Shown here one piece after another: positions 1 to 5,703 of a DNA stretch of 7,134 bases. The position numbers were made by a program, and so were the translations under genes. Within the stretch, counting starts at the first letter, position 1, and every line of letters begins with the position of its first letter. Source of the DNA: an uncultured Caryophanales bacterium (lineage in GTDB: Bacteria; Bacillota_I; Bacilli_A; RFN20; CAG-826); NCBI GenBank assembly GCA_937895315.1, contig CALAWM010000070.1:1-7134 (forward strand), read 5' to 3'. The notes beneath the pieces were generated by a model. The model was not told the origin of the DNA. It made no database searches and worked only from the letters and a program-made list of their open reading frames with translations.

Positions 1-24
1 AAAACCACCAAAAAACGCCTGTTT

Positions 25-59
25 TGTATATATTTTTATATACACAATTTTAAAATTGT
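25..59. repeat. Two adjoining perfect AT-rich dyads upstream of the surface-protein gene
   Basis: Positions 25-44 form a perfect inverted repeat with arms TGTATATA and TATATACA around TTTT. Positions 44-59 form a perfect 16-bp palindrome, ACAATTTTAAAATTGT. They sit immediately upstream of the -10-like TATAAT at 63-68, where an operator would overlap the -35 region. A smaller dyad, AGTATA-AA-TATACT (76-89), follows in the presumed leader. They could be repressor sites or simply low-complexity AT sequence, and no regulator is identified. Confidence 0.5.
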
Positions 60-68
60 TTGTATAAT
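41..68 (+). promoter_or_regulatory. Probable sigma-A promoter of the surface-protein gene
   Basis: The -10 box TATAAT at 63-68 is a perfect match. The -35 is weak: TACACA at 41-46 (4 of 6, spacer 16), or TATACA at 39-44 (4 of 6, spacer 18). A TATAAA at 79-84 and a TATACT at 84-89 are alternative -10 boxes. The weak -35 lying over dyads suggests a regulated promoter, which is inference. Confidence 0.4.
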
Positions 69-113
69 TATTTAAAGTATAAATATACTACCTTTTTATA
101 AGGAGGAAAAACG

Positions 114-875
114 ATGAAAAAAATACTAAAATATCTAACTTTTGCTTTTTTACTTAGTGTAATTGGTGTCGGCTTTGGTCAAAGCAGACACGTCATTAAG
201 ACAGACGCCGCTTCTCCTGCTACAAAACGTATATGGGCCAAAATCAAAAATAAAGGTGAATGGGATTCTGCAGGGGCCCACACCCAAATTCATTATTGGG
301 GTGGCACAGGAGCAACAACACATCCTGGGGTTGATGTAAATTACGATCCAACAAATGATTTAGTTTATTATGACGTTGATCCATCTCATACTCATGTGCT
401 TTTCGCCAGAATTTCACCTGAGAATACTGTATGGAATCAAACTCCAGATTTAGTAATACCAAATCCACTTAATAATAATATTTATTATATTGATGGTTAT
501 GGGACTACTGGTGGCTGGGGTGGTTTTTCATTCCAAACTACAAAAGTTGTTAGTGACTTTGCTGCTACAATCGATACTTCTGCAGAAGCGTGTACCCAAG
601 CATTAGCACAAGCGGCGATTGATGCCTACAATAACCTAGCAACATTTGAGCAACATCAATATGCGGCACTTGATGTCGGTAGTGGTCAAACTGGGTTAGA
701 CCGCCTTAATTACCTTAAAGCTCGTTACAACATTGTAACCCCACTATCCTCAAACGTTTCCCCGCGGAGCGTCGCTACTGAAAACACCACCACTGCTACA
801 TTAATCATTGGCGCGTTAGGTGTTACTTCCTTAGCAGGATATTACTTCATTTCGAAGAAAAAATTATTCGCATAA
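114..875 (+). CDS. Secreted, membrane-anchored surface protein with a CBM26-like (starch-binding-type) domain
   Basis: A 253-aa exported protein. Residues 1-22 are a signal peptide (MKKILKY, then a hydrophobic core). There is no lipobox cysteine. Residues about 39-140 are rich in Trp, Tyr and Gly with a beta-sandwich look (IWAKIKN...W..AGA..QIHYWGG...DLVYYDVDPS...LFARISP...WNQTPDL...IYYIDGYG). This pattern resembles starch-binding module 26 and related modules in Acholeplasma surface proteins. Residues 145-206 are helical (DAYNNL...DRLNYLKARY). Residues 226-246 form one membrane segment followed by KKKLFA, so the protein should be held in the membrane with the domain outside. No LPXTG or catalytic motif is visible, so binding of glycan or host polysaccharide is more likely than hydrolysis. 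The start is fixed by AGGAGG at 101-106, 7 nt before ATG. The gene is monocistronic, with its own terminator. The domain call is from pattern memory. Confidence 0.8.
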   Translation: MKKILKYLTFAFLLSVIGVGFGQSRHVIKTDAASPATKRIWAKIKNKGEWDSAGAHTQIHYWGGTGATTHPGVDVNYDPTNDLVYYDVDPSHTHVLFARISPENTVWNQTPDLVIPNPLNNNIYYIDGYGTTGGWGGFSFQTTKVVSDFAATIDTSAEACTQALAQAAIDAYNNLATFEQHQYAALDVGSGQTGLDRLNYLKARYNIVTPLSSNVSPRSVATENTTTATLIIGALGVTSLAGYYFISKKKLFA

Positions 876-893
876 ATTAACAAATTGTTAATT
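875..893. repeat. 9-1-9 inverted repeat at the stop codon of the surface-protein gene
   Basis: Arms AATTAACAA (875-883) and TTGTTAATT (885-893) are exact reverse complements around a single A. The AT-only dyad begins on the last base of the stop codon, just before the GC-rich terminator. It could protect the mRNA 3' end or help termination, but has no GC core of its own. Confidence 0.45.
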
Positions 894-894
894 G

Positions 895-921
895 AAAAGG
901 AGCGGTAACCGCCCCTTTTTT
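895..921 (+). terminator. Intrinsic terminator between convergent genes
   Basis: The stem AAAAGG-a-GCGG (895-905) pairs with CCGC-c-CCTTTT (909-919) around loop TAA, with one A/C mismatch, and runs into six T (916-921). It ends the surface-protein transcript. In the other direction the hairpin is followed by four T, so it may also weakly terminate the minus-strand operon whose last gene stops at 936. Confidence 0.85.
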
Positions 922-935
922 GTTTAAGTGTTTGA

Positions 936-1931
936 TTATATTTTTAGTATTTTTAATAAATACTTATCAAAGCGATGGAAACTTTCTTTCTTCCGGGCAT
1001 TGATATTGTCTTTGTTTTCTCTAAAGCCATAAAGAGCAAGATCAAGATCACTTTTAAGATTGATTAGTTCATCAATTAAGGCTTGTAATGTTTCATCTAC
1101 TTCTTTTTCACCTTGGTATTTAAGAAGGGCTTCAATGACCGCGAGTTTTTGAAGAAGCATGAAATCAGTTTCTTCAGCATTCATGTTTTTAAATGCTTTC
1201 CGAATTTCACTGCGGTTTTGGGAGATATTCCCCGCATAACGGACACTCCCGGATAAGACTCCAACGATTACGCCGGCACTGATCATGCCCCCGAGGGTTA
1301 AGGTGGTTACTGCCCCGGCTGTTAGTACTCCAAGAACTGGGGAAATAAAGAAGGCAACGATTCCGGCAAGACTTCCTACTAATAAGGCGTCAGCGAGTAA
1401 GTCACTTGGATTTTTTCCACTTATTAAATGATATTTTTTGAGTAAGTCTTTTTCATAATCCACGAAGAAGTTTTTGGGTAATTTTAAGGCATCACCAATT
1501 TCATTAAAGGTTTCTTTTTTCATGCTTTCTTGAATATCGGTGCCGTAATATGGACTAGTAAAGATTAAGTTAAAGGCGACAAAAACGGCGCGAATGTCGG
1601 CAATATCGTCTTTAAATAAGTCATTGATATATTCAGATAATTCAGTAAGATCACTAATTACTTCGATATTGTTTTCAGCCGTGAATTTTTCAATTTTTGC
1701 TAAATGTTCACTTTTAAGGGTGAATTCTTTTTCGTTTATTTCATACGTTGTTTTGTTGATGGTGTTTGAAAAGTCTTTGCCTAGTTTTTGAAAGAAAGCA
1801 TCTTTTTCGCCAATAGTTTGGGCTTTTGTTCTTTCCATTTCTTTTTGGTGAAACGCAAGATCATTTTTAATCCGTAAGATGTTAAATGAATACGTTACAG
1901 TTTGCACTTCATGTAAGTTAAAGTTATTCAT
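936..1931 (-). CDS. Unrecognised 331-aa protein with helical arms and a glycine-rich hydrophobic hairpin
   Basis: I do not recognise a named family. The start is ATG at 1931, preceded by AAGGAAGGAG (1941-1950) at 9 nt. A longer reading from 1973 would place the RBS inside the gene. Residues 1-115 are charged and mostly helical, with coiled-coil character around 25-85. Residues 112-170 are a compact helical segment, with only a faint TerB-like look. Residues about 179-230 form two hydrophobic, Gly/Ala-rich stretches broken by Pro198 (LLVGSLAGIVAFFISPVLG, then TLTLGGMISAGVIVGVLSG), consistent with a membrane-inserting hairpin. Residues 236-331 are again charged helices with a Lys/Arg-rich end. 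There is no signal peptide. The layout recalls alpha-pore-forming proteins or glycine-zipper membrane proteins, but this is architecture only. It is co-transcribed with the upstream helix-turn-helix gene (8-bp overlap), implying a functional link. Being a real gene is well supported; the function is unknown. Confidence 0.85.
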   Translation of the reverse strand: MNNFNLHEVQTVTYSFNILRIKNDLAFHQKEMERTKAQTIGEKDAFFQKLGKDFSNTINKTTYEINEKEFTLKSEHLAKIEKFTAENNIEVISDLTELSEYINDLFKDDIADIRAVFVAFNLIFTSPYYGTDIQESMKKETFNEIGDALKLPKNFFVDYEKDLLKKYHLISGKNPSDLLADALLVGSLAGIVAFFISPVLGVLTAGAVTTLTLGGMISAGVIVGVLSGSVRYAGNISQNRSEIRKAFKNMNAEETDFMLLQKLAVIEALLKYQGEKEVDETLQALIDELINLKSDLDLALYGFRENKDNINARKKESFHRFDKYLLKILKI

Positions 1932-2280
1932 GTTTGATTTCTCCTTCCTTAAGGGTAATAAGGGCTTCGTCATATTTGCGAATATGTTCGACTAAGAATG
2001 TTAAAAGTTCTTTAAAGGCAGTATCGCTTTTAAGTAAAGCTTTGATTTCTTTAATAAGTGGACTATCACTTTCACTATTTTGGGCCTTAATAAAATTAAT
2101 GATGTCAACTTTATTTTTGGCCTCTTTGGTAATGTAATCAAAAATAACAACAATATCGTATTTTATATTGCGGTAGTCGCCCGCTTCATAGTCAACAACA
2201 TATTTATATAAAGTGGGACGGGTAATATCTAGTAAGGGCGCTAGTTCGGTAATGGTAATAAATTCAGTAATCTTTCGCAT
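1924..2280 (-). CDS. Small helix-turn-helix DNA-binding protein, probable autoregulator
   Basis: A 118-aa protein starting MRKITEF. Residues 9-34 read as a helix-turn-helix: a first helix TELAPLLDIT, a turn, then a recognition helix RPTLYKYVVDYEAG, resembling the N-terminal DNA-binding parts of TetR-like or homeodomain-like regulators. The rest (about 50-115) is charged helix without a visible ligand domain, probably for dimerisation or contact with a partner. Length is far below a full TetR regulator (about 190 aa). The start at 2280 is chosen because AGGAGG (2285-2290) lies 4 nt upstream and because the upstream ATGs at 2298 and 2325 overlap the -10 and -35 boxes and would not be in the transcript. 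It is first in an operon with the hairpin protein, whose start overlaps its stop by 8 bp. Repeats in its promoter suggest self-regulation, which is inference. Confidence 0.85.
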   Translation of the reverse strand: MRKITEFITITELAPLLDITRPTLYKYVVDYEAGDYRNIKYDIVVIFDYITKEAKNKVDIINFIKAQNSESDSPLIKEIKALLKSDTAFKELLTFLVEHIRKYDEALITLKEGEIKHE

Positions 2281-2296
2281 ACTTCCTCCTAAACTC

Positions 2297-2325
2297 ATTA
2301 TAAGTTCATGTTTAAAAATTGTCAA
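2297..2325 (-). promoter_or_regulatory. Consensus sigma-A promoter of the helix-turn-helix/hairpin operon
   Basis: On the minus strand, TTGACA (2325-2320) is followed by exactly 17 nt and TATAAT (2302-2297), a perfect match to consensus. Initiation is expected near 2290, which puts the AGGAGG at the very 5' end of the message and leaves a leader of only about 10 nt. Such a strong core promoter normally needs a repressor to keep it quiet, and the repeats over its -35 could serve that purpose. Confidence 0.85.
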
Positions 2326-2352
2326 GTGATTTTTACACTTATTTTACACTTG
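2323..2352. promoter_or_regulatory. Repeat cluster over and upstream of the -35: candidate operator
   Basis: TTTTACACTT occurs twice on the plus strand, at 2331-2340 and 2342-2351, with an 11-bp period (one helical turn). CAAGTG at 2323-2328, overlapping the -35 box, is the inverse of CACTTG at 2347-2352. Tandem sites on one DNA face plus an opposed half-site over the -35 are what an operator for the adjacent helix-turn-helix protein would look like. Binding is inferred. Confidence 0.5.
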
Positions 2353-2360
2353 TAATTCGT

Positions 2361-2376
2361 TAGTAACAAGTTACTA
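2361..2376. promoter_or_regulatory. Perfect 7-2-7 dyad TAGTAACAAGTTACTA
   Basis: Arms TAGTAAC and GTTACTA flank AA. It lies 4 bp past the stop codon of the acyltransferase and about 35 bp upstream of the -35 of the next operon. A 2-nt loop and no T-run argue against a terminator. A protein-binding site is more likely. Confidence 0.45.
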
Positions 2377-2380
2377 CTAT

Positions 2381-3664
2381 CTATTTCTTAAGTTCGGCAT
2401 GTTTAATCTTATATAGTTCTTCTACCGCGAAATGGGCTTTAGTGACTAAATAATTTGGATCATGACTAAACATATAAAAGGTATCCTGCGGGTAACTAAA
2501 ACTAATGCCGTCACCCCGGCCAAAGTAATTATACTCAACGTGAATACTATAATTTTCTAAAGGGGTCTTACTAAAAGAAAACTCTTCACCGTTATGACTT
2601 TTTCCTTTTACGACGAAACCTTGTTCATCATGGGTTAAAACCCCTTTACCAATTCGATAAAAACCTTTACTGCTGGGTAATGAATCAATATCAACTTCAA
2701 CTTCAAATTTATAAGTCCCATTTAATATTTCTTTTCTTACTTCATCTCTTTGCCATTCATACCAAGTTGGAATATGGGTGAAGATTGATTCGCCTTCGAG
2801 CGCTTTAATCGCCCCCAAAGTATCCATTTCATAACCCTTATTGCAAACTGTGCAGGAAATAACGTTCCCTTTGGTGGCCATTTTTCCTTCACTTAAACAA
2901 TGCGGACATTTATAAAGCACTTTATGAAGTCCTTCCGCCCGGAATTCCTCAGTAACGTGAATGTTATTAGCCTTTTGCCATGCATAATCATCATAAACAA
3001 AGGCTTCGTTTATGCGTTTATTAATTTCTTCGACACTTAATGTTTCCGCTTCTTCTTTAGTAATAATATAAGTCATATCCGCGGTGGTATGGACTTTTCG
3101 TGGTTTTAAATTCCATACGGGGGCCGATAAATGGTGACCGTGACAAATAAGCGTCGCAACCGGTACTTTAAGTAATTTAACAAGTTTCCCCGTGCTATCG
3201 GGCATAACTGAAGTTGTGCCGACATGACTATAACGCGCTTCGGGATAAATCATTGTTACATGTTTTAAAACATTCAGACTATGCTTAATTTGTTTAACAA
3301 GACCAATATCATTAATGAATTTCCGTTTACCGTAACAACCAACTTCACGCATTAACTTTTCACGACCAATAAAACCGTCGATGGCGACAATATATGTTGC
3401 CCGGCGCGGATAGATTGCTTTTGTCGCTACTTTAAAGTCATAAAAAGCATTATGGTTACAAAGTAAAATATATGGTTCTTTTTTAAGGGGTTCCATATTA
3501 TGTTTAAAGATTTGCGCTTTTCTTTTTCTCACTTCAGGGAAGGCTAAAGCCCAGGCTAAAAGCGTTAAGGGGCGCCGCTGTTTTTGCACTTTCCGTTCAA
3601 AATCAAAACGGGGCATCGTGGCGACTTCACTAAATGATTTATAGACAATATCACTAATTTTCAT
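2381..3664 (-). CDS. PlsC-type lysophospholipid acyltransferase with zinc ribbon and extra C-terminal domain
   Basis: A 427-aa protein. Residues about 60-200 carry the glycerophospholipid acyltransferase motifs: CNHNAFYD (H71-x4-D76, the catalytic HX4D), a basic GKRKF segment at 112-116, YPEARYS at 140-146 (the FPEGxRS equivalent, with Ala in place of Gly), and KVPVATLICHG at 166-176. It probably transfers a fatty acyl group to a lysophosphatidate-like acceptor at the inner membrane face; the acceptor is not shown. Residues 253-274 form a zinc ribbon (CPHC...CTVC). Residues 290-427 are an unrecognised, mostly beta domain. Ordinary PlsC proteins are about 200-250 aa, so this is a three-part, enlarged version. 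No clear transmembrane helix is seen. The start at 3664 matches the paralogue's start residue for residue. Its RBS is modest (AGGAAA, 3679-3674). The stop is TAG. A damaged tandem copy lies directly upstream. Confidence 0.85.
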   Translation of the reverse strand: MKISDIVYKSFSEVATMPRFDFERKVQKQRRPLTLLAWALAFPEVRKRKAQIFKHNMEPLKKEPYILLCNHNAFYDFKVATKAIYPRRATYIVAIDGFIGREKLMREVGCYGKRKFINDIGLVKQIKHSLNVLKHVTMIYPEARYSHVGTTSVMPDSTGKLVKLLKVPVATLICHGHHLSAPVWNLKPRKVHTTADMTYIITKEEAETLSVEEINKRINEAFVYDDYAWQKANNIHVTEEFRAEGLHKVLYKCPHCLSEGKMATKGNVISCTVCNKGYEMDTLGAIKALEGESIFTHIPTWYEWQRDEVRKEILNGTYKFEVEVDIDSLPSSKGFYRIGKGVLTHDEQGFVVKGKSHNGEEFSFSKTPLENYSIHVEYNYFGRGDGISFSYPQDTFYMFSHDPNYLVTKAHFAVEELYKIKHAELKK

Positions 3665-3688
3665 GTAAATGTATTTCCTAATTTAATT

Positions 3689-3733
3689 CTATAACTACTT
3701 TATAGTGTTCTAATTGTAGCATTTAGTGTTAAA
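3689..3733. repeat. Dyad and repeated TAGTGTT words upstream of the acyltransferase
   Basis: CTATAA (3689-3694) and TTATAG (3700-3705) are inverted around CTACT. TAGTGTT occurs at 3703-3709 and 3724-3730 with a 21-bp period. A reverse copy of TAGTGTTAAA (3724-3733) occurs at 5021-5030, upstream of the paralogue. I see no convincing -35/-10 pair and no terminator in this 64-bp spacer, so the gene may be read from its own weak promoter or through from the damaged copy. Confidence 0.35.
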
Positions 3734-4986
3734 ATCGTTTTGCTTCACGTTCTTTTAAGTATTTATGAATCTCTTCAACCGCGAAATGGGCTTTAGTGAC
3801 AATATACTGCGGATCGTGGCTAAAAATGAAGTATGAGTCTTGGGCGTAACTTAAACTAATGCCATCTCCTCGGCCAAAATAATTATATTCAACGTGAATA
3901 CTATAATGATCAAGGGGCGCTTTTGTTAAGGTGAATTCTTCGCCGTTATGACTTTTACCGACGACTTTAAAGCCATCGACAGTATGGGTCAGGGTGCCGT
4001 ATCCGACCCGGTGATAACCTTTGCTATTGGGTAAGGAATCAATCGCTACTTCATGTTCAAAATGGTATGTACCGCTTAATATTTCTTTTCGGACTTCATC
4101 TCTTTGCCATTCATGCCAAGTTGGTACATGACTAAATTCTGTAACCCCACTTTTAGCACTAAGGGTGCCATCTTCATTAAACATATATTCTTTATTACAA
4201 GCACTGCATCCTAAAATGGTGCCAATTCCCATTATATAGCACTTTTTCTAAACCTTCGGCTCTAAACTTTTCTTTGATGAGAATATTGTTATCTTTTTGC
4301 CATTTATAATCGTCATAGACAAAGGCATCATTTATTCGTTTATTAATTTCTTCGACCGAGAGATTTTCAATATCTTCTTCTTTAATTAAATGGGTCATTA
4401 CTGCTTCGGTCCGCACTTTCCGAAACTTTAAGTTCCAGACTGGTGAAGAAAGGTGATTTCCGTGACAAATCAAAGTAACAACCGGAACTTTTAAAAACTT
4501 CACAAGTTTACCAAGACTTTCCGGCAAGACATGATTGGTGCCTACTAAACTATAACGCGCTTCCGGATAAAGAATGGCAACATGTTTTAAATCATGCACG
4601 CTTCTTTTTAGTTGTTTGATTAATCCGATATCATTAATGAATTTCCGTTTCCCGTAGCACCCAACTTCACGCATGATCCATTCGCGGTTAATAAAGCCGT
4701 CAACGGTGACAACATACGTTGCTCTTCGGGGGAAAATCGCTCTTGTGGCGACCCGAAAGTCATAAAAGGAATTATGATTACAAAGTAAAAGATATGGCTT
4801 TTTCTTAACGCTATCCATATCTATTTTAGTAATCTTTAATTTCCTTTGCATTGTCTCTGGAAAACTTAAGCCCCATGCTAAAGGGGTTAAGATTCGCCGT
4901 TGTTTTTTTACTTTCTTATTCATGTCGAAACGCACTAACTTTTGTGCGTCACTAAACGATGTATTTACTATCTTGCTTCTTCTCAT
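3729..4986 (-). pseudogene. Frameshifted tandem paralogue of the PlsC/zinc-ribbon acyltransferase
   Basis: Two overlapping reading frames together rebuild the neighbouring 427-aa enzyme. The N-terminal part (from ATG 4986, RBS AAAGGA 6 nt upstream) aligns without gaps to residues 1-251 of the intact copy, keeping CNHNSFYD (H71, D76) and YPEARYS (140-146). It then goes out of frame near 4234 and stops at 4195 (TAA). The C-terminal part continues in another frame to TAA at 3729, keeping GCSACNKEY and the whole last domain. Between the Tyr codon (VLY) and the second cysteine pair there are 25 nt here against 57 nt in the intact gene: 32 nt are missing, taking the first zinc knuckle (CPHC) and the frame. 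No slippery site is seen and no good RBS precedes the ATG at 4232. Both halves are otherwise free of stops and highly similar to the copy, so the lesion is recent, or the N-terminal 263-aa catalytic half is still made and works alone. Confidence 0.8.
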
Positions 4987-5015
4987 ATAAAGTCCTTTAC
5001 CGATAAAACGATAAT

Positions 5016-5032
5016 AATAGTTTAACACTATT
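5016..5032. repeat. AATAGT-TTAAC-ACTATT dyad upstream of the acyltransferase pseudogene
   Basis: Arms AATAGT (5016-5021) and ACTATT (5027-5032) are inverted around TTAAC, about 30 bp before the start at 4986. The block TTTAACACTA (5021-5030) recurs, inverted, at 3724-3733. Minus-strand TATTAT at 5018-5013 could be a -10, but no -35 is evident. Confidence 0.35.
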
Positions 5033-5051
5033 TTAAATCTTGTTTGAATAA

Positions 5052-5080
5052 TAATAAAAAAGCCCGGTACTCGGGCTTTT
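5052..5080 (-). terminator. Intrinsic terminator of the FMN reductase gene
   Basis: On the minus strand AAAAGCCCG (5080-5072) pairs with CGGGCTTTT (5066-5058) around AGTAC, and is followed by a T-rich run (TTTTTTATTAT, 5061-5051). It lies about 25 bp past the stop at 5104 and separates this gene from the acyltransferase pair. Confidence 0.9.
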
Positions 5081-5103
5081 AAATAATCAATAAAGTCGTT
5101 ATT

Positions 5104-5637
5104 TTAGAAATTGACAAATGCATCCATGACGCTACTTAAGAATTTAAGAGTTCCTTCGACTAGAACACCTTTTTCGTCAAGTAAAGTATGGACACTACCT
5201 AAATATACTTCGGGTTGATTCATGACCCGACCATTTAAGAAGTTAAGGACGGTCCGGACATCAGTCGCGGCACCAAAACCACTTAAAGTGCCTGGGGAAA
5301 CACCAACGACCATGTATTTTTTACCATTCCATAAGTTTTTACCCCATGGTCTGCTGCCAACATCTAAAGCATTTTTAAGGGCGGCTGGCATCGTGCGGTT
5401 ATGTTCAGGGGTGATAACGATAACACTATCAACTGCTGCTAATTCTGCACGAAACACATCATATGCTTTGGGGGTTTCGATAACCCCATCAAAGTCTTGG
5501 TTATAAAGCGGTAAATGACTAATATCAAGGTGTTTGACTAAGGCCTTTCCTTGAAGTAATGTTTCTAAGTTTTGGGCTACTTTTCCACTAAAGCTATCTT
5601 TCCGTAATGAGCCAACGATAATTCCAATTTTTTTCAT
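5104..5637 (-). CDS. NADPH-dependent FMN reductase family flavoprotein (quinone/azo/chromate reductase type)
   Basis: A 177-aa flavodoxin-fold protein of normal length for the family. MKKIGIIVGSLRKDSFSGKVA at the N-terminus holds the FMN phosphate loop (GSLRKDS, 9-15). TPEHNRTMPAALKNALD (76-92) is the second flavin-contacting loop, equivalent to the family's PEYN(R/G)S-PA-LKN-ID signature, with His in place of the usual Tyr. GVSPGTLSGFGA (112-123) is the third conserved loop. It should be a cytosolic FMN enzyme using NAD(P)H to reduce quinones, azo compounds, chromate or free flavin; the true substrate cannot be told. The start is supported by AAAAGGAG (5653-5646) 8 nt before ATG. It is flanked by terminators on both sides, hence monocistronic. 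Upstream is a TATAAT (5668-5663) and a CCCCGGGGG dyad. Confidence 0.9.
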   Translation of the reverse strand: MKKIGIIVGSLRKDSFSGKVAQNLETLLQGKALVKHLDISHLPLYNQDFDGVIETPKAYDVFRAELAAVDSVIVITPEHNRTMPAALKNALDVGSRPWGKNLWNGKKYMVVGVSPGTLSGFGAATDVRTVLNFLNGRVMNQPEVYLGSVHTLLDEKGVLVEGTLKFLSSVMDAFVNF

Positions 5638-5662
5638 ATTATATTCTCCTTTTCACCAGTTA

Positions 5663-5668
5663 ATTATA
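5663..5668 (-). promoter_or_regulatory. -10 box upstream of the FMN reductase gene
   Basis: Minus-strand TATAAT sits about 10 bp before the RBS. No TTGACA-like -35 is found at 16-18 nt, so the promoter may depend on an activator or on a different upstream element. A TATAAA at 5706-5701 is an alternative. Confidence 0.45.
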
Positions 5669-5703
5669 CATGGCACTTTCACTTTCGCCATCGGATTTGC
5701 TTT

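Noticed and set aside
1..24. End of an upstream gene's terminator
   Set aside because: AAAAC-GCCT-GTTTT (12-25) is only a 5-bp stem without a GC core or convincing T-run, too weak to call.
220..253. Sortase sorting signal on the surface protein
   Set aside because: No LPXTG or close variant precedes the membrane segment; only a hydrophobic stretch with a KKK tail is present.
244..468. Minus-strand open frame inside the surface-protein gene
   Set aside because: It is antisense to a well-supported gene, has no RBS and a composition unlike a protein. The open frames at 1594-1791, 1934-2137, 5222-5506 and 5780-6205 on the plus strand were rejected for the same reason.
1932..1973. N-terminal extension (MTKPLLPL...) of the hairpin protein
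   Set aside because: The strong RBS at 1941-1950 lies inside it and points to ATG 1931. The extension would be translated from a 50-bp overlap with the upstream gene.
2281..2325. N-terminal extension of the helix-turn-helix protein starting at ATG 2325 or 2298
   Set aside because: These codons lie in the -35/-10 region of a perfect promoter. The AGGAGG at 2285-2290 serves ATG 2280.
4195..4250. Programmed ribosomal frameshift in the second acyltransferase
   Set aside because: There is no slippery heptamer or following structure, and the two frames are separated by a net loss of 32 nt that includes a conserved CPHC knuckle, so a deletion explains it better.
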